NCBI GenBank assembly: GCA_963920635.1
Contig: OY987307.1
Span: 17,127,735-17,191,734 of the forward strand
Source of the DNA: Pseudeuparius sepicola
Lineage: Eukaryota > Arthropoda > Insecta > Coleoptera > Anthribidae
Reading direction: 5' to 3'
DNA length: 64,000 nucleotides
Part shown: positions 43,092-55,189 of the stretch, piece by piece
Numbering within the stretch: the first letter of the stretch is position 1
Layout: each line of letters begins with the position of its first letter
Program-made: the position numbers and the translations under genes
Notes under the pieces: generated by a model
The model's input: only the letters and a program-made list of their open reading frames with translations
Databases searched by the model: none
Told to the model about the DNA's origin: nothing

Positions 43092-44861
43092 ATCCCAAGC
43101 AGCATTAAAGTTGCGGTAACTGAGATGGGAACTTTGAATAAGCAGTTATAACGTAATTATTACTTAAAAATCGACTTATTAGTTTTTATTACTTACATTA
43201 AGAAAGTATGAGTAATTACGTAGTAATTATTACTATAAGTTGGAACTTTATGGTTTCAGTACTTCTAAGTAGTTTTTGAAGTATCTGGAACGGAATTGTT
43301 ACTATGCAAAATTACGTTAAAGTCACGTTAACTCTAAGGTTATATTCAATGGTCACAATTACTTTGTTGTGTTACTTGTTTATCACTTTAAAGTTTTCAT
43401 TACTTTATGGTAACGCTGAAAGTAACTTCTACATCTTAGCGACTTTAGAAATACCTCCAAAGTTACGGAACTATATAGTCATATTTAAAGTGAAATTAAC
43501 TTTCCCGCTACTCGAGAAAAGTACTGTATGGTAAGTTTTACTTCTCACTCCATTTTAAAATTACTAGAAAGTTCCAATTACTACAAAAAAATACTTTAAA
43601 GTAACTGTGACTTCTATAGGGACCAAAATGGAAACTACATTTAGTTCCTTACAATCGATTGAAGGATTCGGCAGTTTTTGGGAAGTGATGAAAATGTCAG
43701 CCATTAGAAAGAAGAAAAATTATAGACACATATTCACATTTTATAGAAAATTAAAGCAGCAGTTGGATGAAACGAATCACGAAACACTTGTCTTCAATAC
43801 AAAATTACAAAACGCTTCTCTTGAGTGGCTACAATTTTAAATATCAACATTATAACATAAAAATTATAGGTTAAAGTTCCAAATGGAACCTAGTAGTAGC
43901 AATCGGAACTTAAACGAGGCTTCTGGAACTTTTAAGTTCTCTTGTAGTAATTAGGACTTTAGAGTTTAAAATATCTAAAACTAATTTTCGTCTTAAAGGT
44001 AGGAATTACCTTAAAGTGAAAAAAGTCTAGTTGCCGTTACTACCAGTTAAGTGGCAAAGCCTTCAAACACCCATTTTAAGGTAAATAATACTTAGAAGTA
44101 ATTACTGAAAATTACGCCATATTTTCTTATAAAATGGTAGACGCCATTAATACCAAATGTCAATTTTCTTTGGTACTGAAATAGTTATTTCTTCAAAATT
44201 GTCCCAAAAAAGAGAAAATTGAGCAAAAATGAACTCGTATAACTTATAGAAACATTAAAAAAGCATTTTTCAGCATTTTTAGGTAATTTCGCACATTTTC
44301 GTAATTTATCCTCCCGATAAAAAAGTGTTAAAACATGCATTTTGAGAGGGCGCGTTGTTACTTTTCAATCTATCAACGTTTGACAGAAAATTTTCAATCG
44401 TTTTAGTTTCTTGAATCTAGCAACGATAAATAAATCAGCAAATTAATACCTTTCTTATACCTACCATTATTCATAGATATAAGTTAAAAATAAATATTAG
44501 GTATTTCCATTTTCCACGGTTATTGAAAAATGACGGAAGATGCTGGACTAGAATACTTTTTAATTATTTAGACAAAGACAAAGCGAGGATGCGAATGTAA
44601 AGAAGCAAACAAGTCCAACAAAGTAGCTGTGACCACGCTGCTACGTCTCCACCACGTTGCCGGAACGTAAGCGCGTCGTAGCGGTGTAAGTTGCTGGGTG
44701 GTCGCCGTTACGTATCTATCACCCTCAAAATGTTCCCCATTTTGGTCGCAGGAACGTAATAGGAACGTAGTAATTACGTTCCTATCAGTAGTAATCACAA
44801 CTTTAAAGTTGCAAACAAAAGTCGCTGGAACGTAACGGCGACTAAAAATGCTGCTTGGGAT
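43092..44861. mobile_element. motif-array inverted-repeat element C
   Basis: Terminal inverted repeats ATCCCAAGCAGCATT and AATGCTGCTTGGGAT are perfect over 15 bp. The 1.77-kb interior is packed with GTAATTATTACT, AACTTTAAAGTT, GGAACTTT and GTTACG words in both orientations, especially in the outer thirds. A 77-codon ORF in the centre (43607-43840) has no recognised domain. The ends share CCCAAGyArCA with element A at 33245-35040. Confidence 0.65.
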
Positions 44862-45873
44862 CGATAGATTATATAACCCCGTATCCAGAAATCCGATTTT
44901 CAGACATTTTGCGCGTACTGTCTGATCTGAGCCCATTTTCAAAAATGTCAACAAATCTGACCTAAGTGACTTATAGCGGCCCGTCTGATTTCCGGAATGT
45001 AGTTAGATAATAGCCCTGAGTTTTCAGACACCCAGATTGTAGCGCGTTCCCAGGAGACCAATTCAAAACATAAAAAATGAGACAAAAAAAACAAACTTAT
45101 AGAAGCCCGTCTGAAAATAATTTTTATAGGTAAAGTCGGGTCAATTGATGCGGAAAAATCAATTTTCAGACAAAAAACATGTCGCCTTAAATTTTTGTAG
45201 AATTTCGAACATGTCAACAAATCTGACCTAAGTGCCTAATAGCAATATGTCTGAAATTCGTCGTCAATGATTGAATGCATCGCCCAGATGTGGAAAAAAA
45301 TGATTTCAGAAAAATTGAATGTAGCATATGACTAATCAGACAACTTTTCAATTTGTACAATTTACTTCAAATTCAAAGTAGGAAGCTGTACTCGATCCTT
45401 GCACAGCCATCTTGCGCAGCAGCTGTGGTGAAGAGAGAGACAGGGACGTAACACGTAAATGGCCGTTCTTGACACAGGAGCGTCACAAGAGCCGAAGTGT
45501 TAGCCGGGCGACTCCGGCAAAATGTTTCGTCATAGGCGACATTCAAAATGTCTGAAAACAATATTTTTGTATTCTGGGCATCCATACCAATGATTTAAAA
45601 CGACAATGAACCGAGCTGCCATGTGTCACTTAGGTCAGATTTTTTGACATTTTTGAAAATACACTCAGGTCAAACGCTACGCGCAAAATGTCTGAAAACG
45701 CAAATTTTAGTAATGAAATAACGAAATCTATGTACATTTTCAATATCAGACGGGCTGCTATACGACAGTCGACCAATTTTTTTTACACAGCAGAAACGGC
45801 CCCCCGCGAAGATGCTACACTTCTGAGAGTTACTACTCAACAGTCGGCTCTAGGGTCATCTAATCTATTGATT
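44860..45873. mobile_element. motif-array inverted-repeat element D
   Basis: Left end ATCGATAGATTATATAACCC resembles the reverse complement of the right end (45852-45873). A longer internal inverted repeat pairs about 44889-45000 with 45600-45708 (GACATTTTGCGCG and CGCGCAAAATGTC). The words GACCTAAGTGAC, CAGACATTTT and CCCGTCTGA or GGGCTGCTAT recur in both orientations. It abuts element C and overlaps its last two bases. Non-coding. Its right boundary is uncertain because similar words continue to about 45905. Confidence 0.5.
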
Positions 45874-46337
45874 TTACACGGTGTTAGTCGGGCTGCTATG
45901 AGTCATGGTATTGGTTGCCATCTCTCGTACTAACAGTTGCACACCATCTCTGAGGACGCCACGACCACAGCCCTCTGACGACCAACAACGTAACGAGAGT
46001 TGCGTAGGCATAGAGAGGAGTTGCGTTGGCATAGGTGTGGATTCCTGGTCAGCTCTACTTCGGCGAAACCCCTGAGATATTTGCTAGCCACAACAACAGC
46101 AGCGCCTACACGCAAGGGCGCCCATAGAAAATATTTTAGGGGGGGGGGCAAAATTAAAAAAGTTTGGGTAAGAGTAACAAATAAACAATTTTTATTGTCA
46201 ACCAACCTAAACAAAATACAAGAAAAAATTAAAACAATAAAACAAAACTAGAGCTAGGCTAGCTCTGAATCGATAATTGGTTTATGTGATTGTGGCCCCG
46301 TTAAATTTTGTATAATATTTCAGGGGTTTGTTTTATG

Positions 46338-47857
46338 CAGGGTGAGTTTTTTTCGATGCCCACTATGGGGATCTCGGAAACTAGCAGAGCTAGAACAAAG
46401 GTTAAATGGGGAAAGAATTGCAGTTTTGAATGCTCAATCTAATGCCCCTTTTGCATTTTTAAAAAAGTTCAAGGCTCACTAGATATTTTGAAAAAAGTGA
46501 TTTTTTGTTATTTCTTCAGATCTCTGTAGCTCCGTTATTTCTGATTATACAGAAAAACTGTTGAGACAAAAATTGTAGATAATTTTGGGCTTAATAAGAT
46601 AATCTTATCCAATTTTTTATGTTTGTGATTTTAGAGATATGACATAAACGGGTGTTTTTTTAAATGTAAATCATAGTTGGCTGTGGCCTTATAAAATCGG
46701 CCATTTTTTGAGCTTTCCAAAGATATAATACTCGGCATAGTTGTGTGGTGGTGTGTGAGCTATGGCTAATTTTCTGTTTTTTTAATTTTTACATAAAATA
46801 GTCAGCCATGGAATATTTTCATAATTACGTTCTATTGTATAATAAGACATACTTCAAACTTTCAAATATTTTATTTTTAGCTGGTGACAAAATGTAACAA
46901 GATAAAACAAAAATTATCATGATGGAGCTCCACCACATAACTACTTGCCCGTAAGAAATTACCTAGATCAGCTCTATCCAAATAGTTGGATAGGGAGAAA
47001 TAGACCTATTTCCTGGCAGTTCCGATCCCCCGATTTGTCTGTTTTGGATTTCTTTTTGTGGGGAACAGTACAAAATAAGTATGAGACAATTGTTAAATTA
47101 AGAGCAGCTGTTTTAGAACCAATTGCCAGTATTGTCAGGCACTCTCTAAGAAAGGCGACAAATTCAGCTTTAAAAAGATGCAATATTTGCATAAATAATA
47201 ATGGTGGATTGTTTGAACACCTTTTTTATTTTAAAAGGTGACCTTTTAAAATAATAATAATTTGAATTTGAGTTTTTTAATTTTTGTTTTATTTCTTACA
47301 TTTTGTTACCAGCTAAAAACAAAATATTAGACAGTTTTAAGTATGTCTAATTATACAATAGAATGTAATTATGAAAATATTCCATGGCTGACTATGTGAA
47401 AATTAAAAAAAAATCAGAAAATTAGCCATAGCTCTTTTAGTTTTTGTAATAACTATGCCGAGTATTATATCTTTGGAAAGCTCAAAAAATGGCCGATTTT
47501 ATAAGGCCACAGTCAACTATGATTTACATTTAAAAAAACACAAGTTTCTGTCATATCTCAAAAATAACAAACAGCATAAAAAATTGGATAAGATTATCTT
47601 ATTAAGCCCAAAATTATCTACAATTTTTGTCTCTACAGTTTTTCTGTATAATTAGAAATAACGGAGCTACAGAGATCTGAAGAAATAGCAAAAAATCACT
47701 TTTTTCAAAATATCTAGTGAGCCGTGAACTTTTTTAAAAATCCAAAAGGGGCATTAGATTGAGCATTCAAAACAGCAATTCTTTCTCCATTTAACCTTTG
47801 TTCTAGCTCTGCTAGTTTCCGAGATCCCCACAGTGGGCATCGAAAAAACTCACCCTG
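46338..47857. mobile_element. mariner-type element with about 570-bp inverted arms
   Basis: CAGGGTGAGTTTTTTTCGAT begins the left arm (46338-46915) and the right arm (47283-47857) is its reverse complement at about 90% identity by eye. TA follows the right end and TG precedes the left. The 370-bp centre encodes the C-terminal half of a mariner-type transposase. Arms this long are far beyond normal mariner ends and suggest an internal rearrangement that duplicated one end in inverted form. A relative lies at 49004-49901. Confidence 0.8.
46919..47241 (+). pseudogene. C-terminal half of a mariner-type transposase
   Basis: Open from HDGAPPH through a WIGRNRPISW segment, SPDLSVLDFFLWG and a basic tail to a stop at 47239-47241. 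HDGAPPH and SPDLxxLDFFLWG hold the second and third catalytic acidic positions of mariner DDE/D transposases. The DNA-binding domain and first catalytic Asp are absent, so the product could not cut DNA. The frame is uninterrupted for about 107 codons, meaning little decay since the truncation. Confidence 0.8.
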
Positions 47858-47997
47858 TACACCTGGAAGAATATGAAAATAATCTTTTCCTCAACTATAA
47901 TAATATAAAATATAACGCGAATGGATTTTGAGAATCTCCAGGGGGGGGCACGTGCCCCCCCTTGCCCCCCCCCCCTATGGGCGCCCATGCCTACACG

Positions 47998-49003
47998 AGC
48001 AGACAAGGACTAGAGGAAGCCCTAGCCTCGCCGCGCACTACCACAAGCCTCGTTTTGAGCGTAAGCGACTGAAAACGGAGTTCCAACTTATTATTCAGAG
48101 GAATAATAATTATAGCTGAATAGTCAGAGCATTTGTAACAATTTCACTTTTTTAGTTTACTGTTTTTAAATAGTTGCTCCAATTTAACTTTATATTAAAG
48201 TCGATTTATTTTTTATGGTTGTCATCTAATTAAAATTGTAATATCTCACAAATTATTGTAAATAATAAATCATATTTATTTTACTAAGGTAACAAGGTTT
48301 TATTGAACAGACCCAGCTATAGCAGACCTCGGTTTGATATAATTTTTTGGTTATAATTTTTAAATTTTTTGTTTTCTAATAAGTATAGATATGGTTGGTT
48401 TTAAAAACATATGAATAGTAGATTGACATTTATACCTACGTCATATAATATTATTGTATAGTATAAATGAACTCACTTGGAACACAGTGGCGCCATCTAT
48501 TTCATAGCATTTAACACCCTCTGCTACTGGTAAAAATACCAGACTTATCAGCAGAAATCACCCGTATAAAATTCAATAGTTTTTATGCGGTCCACGTCGA
48601 CCTAGTCGGAGATCCATGGAGCAGGTGTCGACGTGGGCCAGTTAGGCCAGTATAACCAGTGCCGGGAACGGAAATAAGGAATGCGCTTTATTTTACGGAT
48701 TTTGGTTTTGTGTACAGATTTTTGTGTGTTTTTGTTTTGTGTGACACAAAATTATTGGTTTGCTTTGGTTTGAATTGTTTCAAACTTTATTTTATTCTTT
48801 TTTAGAGCATCTAAATAAAAACTGTATAATATTATTAAGGGACGCACGCCGCCTATGACTCGGTCTTATTTTACAAAGCAAACGCCGCCCAAGCATTTTT
48901 ATGATGTTCTAAGTGATTCATTTATACCATATACTGACTAATTTGCGTAGTTACCTTTTATAAGAGGCGATCACTGAGGCGATTTTATGAAGAAAACTTT
49001 ATA
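47998..49003. other. spacer with one small hairpin
   Basis: No gene seen. TCCACGTCGAC (48591-48601) and GTCGACGTGGG (48627-48637) form an 11-bp stem with one mismatch at its foot, around a 25-base loop. Confidence 0.4.
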
Positions 49004-49901
49004 CAGGGCGTGTTTTTTTATGATCAGTATGCTGATCTCGAAAACTAGCGAGATGGAAGGAAAGTGAAATGGGGAAAGAACTGCAATTTTGTGGGACCAA
49101 TTTAACGCGCCTTGTGGATTTGTGAAAAAAGCATGGCTTACTAGAATTTTTGCCATTTATTCTAATCCATCTAGCATCGTTGTTTCTGATTTTAGATAAC
49201 AAGTGTAAATACCAAAGTTGGAGAGAATTGTGTCCCCAATGCGGATATAATGTCCTATTTTCCGCAATAGCTGCCATTTTTGAGATATGACACAAACTTG
49301 TGTTTTTTAAATGGAAACCATAGTTATTTCCGTTATTTTTCTGAATAACATCGACCATGACCGACTAGGAAAAACAAAATATTAGAAAGTTTGAAGTATG
49401 TCTAATTATAAAATAGAACGTAATTATGAAAATATTCCACGGCTGACTATGTGAAAATTAAAAAAAAAATAAGAACATTAGCCATAGCTCTTTTATTTTT
49501 TATAATAACTATGCCGAGTATTATATCTTTGAAAAGCTCAAAAAATGGCCGATTTGATAAGGCCACAGCCAACTATGATTCATATTTAAAAAAAAACAGA
49601 AGTTTATGTCATATCTCAAAAATCACAAACAACATAAAAAATTGGATAAGATTATCTTATTAAGCCCAAAATTATCTACAATTTTTGTCTCTACAATTTT
49701 TCTGTATAATCAGAAATAACGGAGCTACAGAGATCTGATGAAATAGCAAAAAATCACTCTTCTCAGTGAGCCATGAACTTTTTTAAAAATCCAAAAGGGA
49801 CATTAGATTGAGCATTCAAAACTGCAATTCTTTCCCCATTTAACCTTTGTTCTAGCTCTGCTAATTTCCGAGATCCCCATAGTAGGCATCGAAAAAAACT
49901 G
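49004..49901. mobile_element. relative of the mariner-type long-arm element
   Basis: 898 bp between TA dinucleotides (49002-49003, 49902-49903). The right part (about 49365-49901) is close to the right arm of 46338-47857, sharing words such as AATGGCCGATTT and GGATAAGATTATCTTATTAA. The left part (49004-49365) is a diverged inverted counterpart. The transposase centre has been lost. Confidence 0.75.
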
Positions 49902-49903
49902 TA

Positions 49904-52084
49904 TGTAAAAGTTTGGAATGAAGAAGCGATAGAAGTTATGGTTCTTTCTACAATTTGAAGCCTCAAGATGCCTAAATTGTCGAGGGAAGCTAGAACTTAT
50001 AGATGACTACCTGGCTGTAAGTCAAATCGTAGACTTGTATTCGTTTTGGGCTTTCCAAATGACGAAAAATTTTTTGTAATAATTGAAAGATTGTTTAATA
50101 TTGTTGCAAAATTTTTCTGCCGAAAAGTTCGTCAAAAAGGCCCATCGTTATTAGACCCGCTAAAAATAGACCCGTTGGACCATCCCGGTAGGGCGTTGCC
50201 ACATGTTTGCACAGGGCTTGTAAGTTTGAGAAGGTTGTGACTCTAATGTAAAAATTATGAGGTATGAAAATTTTATAGAAATAAATGGTGGATTCGCAGA
50301 AAAAAAATAAATTTCATTTTTACTTCAGTTTTTGTTTCATTTAATTACATATACCTATTTGTAATAAAGCAAGTTACAGTTTTGAGTTGTTTCAATCCCC
50401 ATGGAATTTGATTTAAGCGAGTAGGCAGGTAAAATAGGTATGTAGTTAAATCGCGAAAAATTCATTAGTTTCTAGAATTTTTATTGTTCAATATTTTTTT
50501 AACAAAATATGGTACAAACCCGTTTTAAGAGATGCTCAATCCAGTGGCGTAGTCGGAATTTTAATAAAAATATGCTTAATATAATTTTTCCAATTTTGAC
50601 CCCAAAAATATGTGGTTTTGGTTTTTGCAATAAAATGTGGTGTTTTGCCTTAAAGTAATTTTTGATGACCTATCGTTAAAAAATCTCGATCAAAATAGGA
50701 TGAGAAATACAAATTTTATGGGGGTGTTCCGACGATTACAACATTACGACGCCATTTGTTATTATCGGTCTAGCTATATTTTGTGTGGGGTTCAAATATG
50801 TTCGGTTTTTGGATGTATTATAAGGTTTCTGTGGCCTTCAATATTCTATGAAAGAAAAATGATGAATACTTCACATCGTCTTCCACTCCCGAAAATATTT
50901 TTCTAGACACGCCCGTAAAGTAACAATGGATATACAAATAATGATGAATTGCTGTAGCTTTCCTTACAGATATTGTGCCTTAAGCCCAATTCAGTTTTCA
51001 ATATGCTAAGAAAAAATTATATTGTTGCGTTACCTATCCTATATCATGAATATGTAGGTATGTGATCTGCGAAAAACCTTAAATATAATAATTTTCAATG
51101 GCAAAATGATGCTACTGATATACGGTTTTATTATGGGGTATTTTATTTAAAAGTTCTCCTTGATTTTATCGTAGCAAATAGCCAAACCGACATAAACCTA
51201 CTATGATACAATAATAATTGGCACAATACTAGATTAGTGTGATGAAAATGCATAAAATTATTTGGTCATTGTTGATGTTTATTTTTTATAAATAAATTCA
51301 TCGAAATATCAAAATATTACAAGACCCAGCAAAATTTCTAAATAACTTGTCCTATACAAAAAAATTATTATTTAAAAAAAAGTAAAAAGTAAAAGTTCTG
51401 GTAATGGGTAATGGGCTACTCTGGTCATATAGAAAACGAAGGCGAAGTTTAGTAGCCTCCTCTGAAATATTTCATTTTTGCCAGTTCCTCTTAGTTTTTA
51501 TAAAATAATAATCCAAAATTTTAAGGTATTGCTCCTTTTGCTCTCAGAAGATGGCACTAGATACAATCGATGTGCTGAAAGTCCTCTTGTAGCTAAGTTC
51601 ACACAATCTTCATAGTTATTATTTGTAAATTATCGTCGATTTACTGAAATAATTTTTATTTTGAGATTTTAGTTTTAACATTACAACAAGTCTTTTATTA
51701 TTATCTATATCTATTAAAACCAAAAATTACCTTTATTTATATGCTTACCGAAATAATAAACCTATTTAATATTTATAATGTATGTATAAAACATAGAAAA
51801 GTCTATTATAAATATAAAATGTGGTTGATATATTTAGATACCAACCCAGATTCCTCTGCTGAAGTTGTTAGTGATTCGTGTTCTGTTTTTTGTGCTTTAA
51901 AAACCAAGAATTTATCGAGGAAGAACATAATGACGAAGGCAAATACATAAATAGATAGATCAAATATCCATTATACTTAGTACATGGCAAATGTCTATAT
52001 TTAACTTGTAACTTGTAAGCAAAAATATTATTTACTATCAATATAGTATTATAAATATATAAATTTACCCACCATTGTATTTTA
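49904..52084. other. AT-rich intergenic, nothing seen
   Basis: About 2.2 kb with no gene, RNA or repeat I can support. Short ORFs at 50046, 50637 and 51741 have no recognisable domain. Confidence 0.4.
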
Positions 52085-52116
52085 ACTGTTCTATTTTCTG
52101 GTGAAAATAGAACAGT
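52085..52116. repeat. perfect 14-bp hairpin
   Basis: ACTGTTCTATTTTC and GAAAATAGAACAGT enclose a TGGT loop. Could be a very small foldback or chance. No terminator context. Confidence 0.85.
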
Positions 52117-52761
52117 AATTGTTAAATATAATATCAGTGCAACACATTTATTGTCACCATAATAGGAAGATTGTTAGAATAAGCTTTTTCAAAACTCCAC
52201 TCCATACTTTCTCCAGCTTATTAATAAACTTCAATAGGTCACTTTAACAAGCACTAAATAGAAAATATGTTTTCAAATAAACAAAATATGTACCTATACG
52301 GAAATGCTGCGAGATTTAAGTACCTACTTACATTATTTAGTTATAATAGGTATTAAGGGGTACCCTTCAGCCTTTGTATCTAACAACAGGGACACTTCAA
52401 GCAAGAAGTTCTATTCTTATAATCCAGACTCATCCAGCAGATAGCAGGTCACCATGCTTTAAGCTGTCATGCTGTCATATACTGTCAGTCCACAAATCAC
52501 TAACCAATTAGGTACCCTGAAATTGTCGCACGCGGATGTGATACAGACCCATGGATATATTATGATGTCGGTAAAGAAGATTACTACTACCTACCTTAAA
52601 TATCTTAAGGTATTTTCAACTTTCTAAGATTTTGGATACTTATTTATCTTGGACAAGGGGCTTTTGGGGAACTTAATGACTGTAGTTCACCATTGCAAGG
52701 CAATCATCAAATTAATTTTTAAAATTTAATCGTACTAACCGATTATGCCCCTTATTATAAA
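52117..52761. other. AT-rich intergenic, nothing seen
   Basis: No supported feature. Confidence 0.4.
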
Positions 52762-54580
52762 GGGTTAACTATCACTTAGTACAAAAAATTTTACCACGTG
52801 CGCAGGGTGGCTTAAGAAAACATAGAAAAATATTTTTAGATTTTTTTACGATCTTTAAAAAAAGGGTAAAAGCCCCTATTTTCCCTGTAAATCTCCGCCT
52901 CTAATTACTTCAACCAATATGGCTTCGGAACGTACTATCAGCTGGAAGTGATTGTCCGCGGTGTTGCCGTTGTTTTAGAAAGGATGACAATACCTTTTTA
53001 CTCAAAAAATTTAAAAAATACATAAATAACAATCGATTTGAATCTGTACAGCCGCAGCGCTGCTAGATTTAGGTACTCGAGGTTCGCCTGGATTCAGCTT
53101 GCCTTAGTTTGAAATTTGAAAACAGAAAACAGGATATGAATCCCGAGTCCCGAGCTCGGTCCCAAGGCAAGGTAATCCTGAATCTCTAGGCGTTTTTTGT
53201 TTTTGCATTTTCACATAGCAGCACCAAGGTATTACAAAACTACATACACATTTGTCGCCTCGCGAAACCACGAACATTTCGTAGAGATGACGGACTGACA
53301 GACGCAAAAAGTGGACACAAACGCACAAAAGAGGTTGGTGTGGTGCGTAATAATTATCGATATCGATGTCAATGTTAGATTAGTTGATTGCGTGTCAAAT
53401 AAAAATAATTTTAATAAAACTTATTGAAAATCTATCTAAACTAAATAAAAAGAATGCTGTGATTTCTTAATGCCGGCGTTATTGAACTGAACGCTTTGCA
53501 TTACAAAGAATGTCGATGTGTATCGAATCGACGCATAGTTTTCCTCGACGTCGCATCTCTCGCATCTCTACGCCTCAGGTTAGTTGCTGGTCTGGTTGCC
53601 TGCAACCTGCACGACAAGGCAGGGTAACGCGAACGCGTGAATCATCGGCCCCTGCGTCCCTCTGAATTTTCGGCGATATTTTCCCGTATTCGTGTACTTT
53701 GGTGTGTTTTAAAGCTATTTTGCAATTAATTGAACGCCAGGCTTTTTACTAGTGCACTAGGACCCCAACATTACAGGTTAGAAGGGCTAAAATTAATTTA
53801 GTTTTGAAAGTAGGTACCTATGTGAAATAGTGAAACATGTTTTTAGGCGTGCGACCAACATTTTCCCACTGGAGATATTGATGAAAAAAGAAGTACACCT
53901 TTGTGGAATCGACCAGGCAAACTTAACGGCTAAGTTACGAAGCTCCCTCGCTTGGTCAAAGTAATGTTTTTTGATTGACCCACTTATTTGGCCTGGCCCA
54001 GAATAAGTAGAAGAGAAGATCCTGAAGTAAAAATGCAAACATTTTTAATTTAATTAACCGAGTGAATGTGTGCATCGAGGTTAAAGGCGGCCTCTTTGAA
54101 CAGCACTGTAGTTCTCTGCATGTGCAATGTGTGCTAGTGCAGTTCTGTTTTTTTGGTTACCCTTCGGCGTTTTCCTGGCGGAGGGGATCCTCCTCCGTGG
54201 TCGTCAGGCTGAGTACCTCGCTTCAAACAAAAGGAATGGCGGAGGGAAATGTCAGTAAGGTAGGTGTTTCATAGGCATTCTACATGTTCCCTTAGAAAGT
54301 AATCGTTTCCAACAGGAAATCAAAATTTTGTGGTGAATCCTCGGATAAATTGATGGACGTGGCAACGCTGCGCTATTTCACTACCATTGACATAGGCAAC
54401 ATTTTAAGACACGTCACGCGGGCGTCCCTAGGCGGTGTTTTTTGAGGGGTTTTATACAATTTGAAAAAAAAAAATTTTAGGCTTAAGACAAATGTTAGAA
54501 AATTTTTGAAAATTTATTTTGGCAAGTCTGATTTTCCTTTATCTGCCATAAAAAATTTTGTACTAAGTGATAGTTAACCC
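52762..54580. mobile_element. 1.8-kb element with 25-bp perfect inverted ends
   Basis: GGGTTAACTATCACTTAGTA followed by CAAAA (52762-52786) is repeated exactly in reverse at 54556-54580. The interior holds moderately GC-rich sequence (53500-53790) unlike a simple MITE, so this may be a DNA transposon that captured host sequence. No transposase and no clear target duplication. Confidence 0.6.
53560..53778 (+). other. possible 5' exon-like, GC-richer segment
   Basis: Compositionally distinct from its surroundings, ending in CCCCAACATTACAG|GTTAGA, which resembles an exon end. No open frame of note. It might be captured gene sequence inside the element at 52762-54580. Weak evidence. Confidence 0.2.
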
Positions 54581-55189
54581 GGTATAGTGTTTGCCCACTA
54601 CTACTTTGGCTATAAACTTTTTTCACCTATTAGGAACAATATTGGTTTATTTCGGGAAGGTCGAAGAGAAAATAGCCTTATGTGTGTCGCAGTTGCATAA
54701 AAATATTATATTTCTATATCCTAGCATCGGTCAAACCAGTACAGAGTAAATTAAATGAGTATTTGTAATAGCTAAATGTGGTGGTTTATTAGCGGAATAA
54801 CGTGTAACGAACATCCAGATACATTTCAGTTGTGTGTATTTAATACCCCTTATGTTTAATGGCATTATAATAGGAGCCAAATGCAAACGGATTATTTTGG
54901 GATAACGCATAAGCCTCTGAAATTAGGTTTAAACGCATTTGAATGTCAATGATTTCATTATTTCGACGTGGATAGGATAAAAAGAGGTTCATTTGGTATA
55001 ATTTAGTGAGTTTCGAGTATAGAGAATTTGTTAGATTAATATGCACTGTTGTTGAGATTGATTGTAACTCATCACAGCTACAGGATCCCTGTCATCTAGA
55101 AGAGTCGAAAAATACAAGGTCAATAGCAGCCAGCATGTGTCAGTGTGACGCTGTGTCAATTATTCTATATGTATAAAACAAAGACAGAT
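54581..55189. other. AT-rich spacer, nothing seen
   Basis: No supported gene or repeat. Confidence 0.4.

Larger units (their letters stand above)
46113..47988. mobile_element. Mutator-like element with 9-bp target duplication
   Basis: GGGCGCCCATAG (46116-46127) and its exact reverse complement (47975-47986) mark the ends, each followed inward by a long run of G (left) or C (right). GCCTACACG flanks both sides (46104-46112 and 47989-47997), a 9-bp target duplication as made by Mutator-like transposases. It has no transposase of its own. It contains another complete element at 46338-47857. Confidence 0.7.

Noticed and set aside
43607..43840. 77-codon ORF as a gene inside element C
   Set aside because: No domain, no splice or promoter context, and the surrounding sequence is motif-array repeat.
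55145..55189. ATG at 55145 as a true protein start
   Set aside because: The recognisable LINE homology begins later, and the first codons do not match the family, so this is only the first chance ATG in frame.
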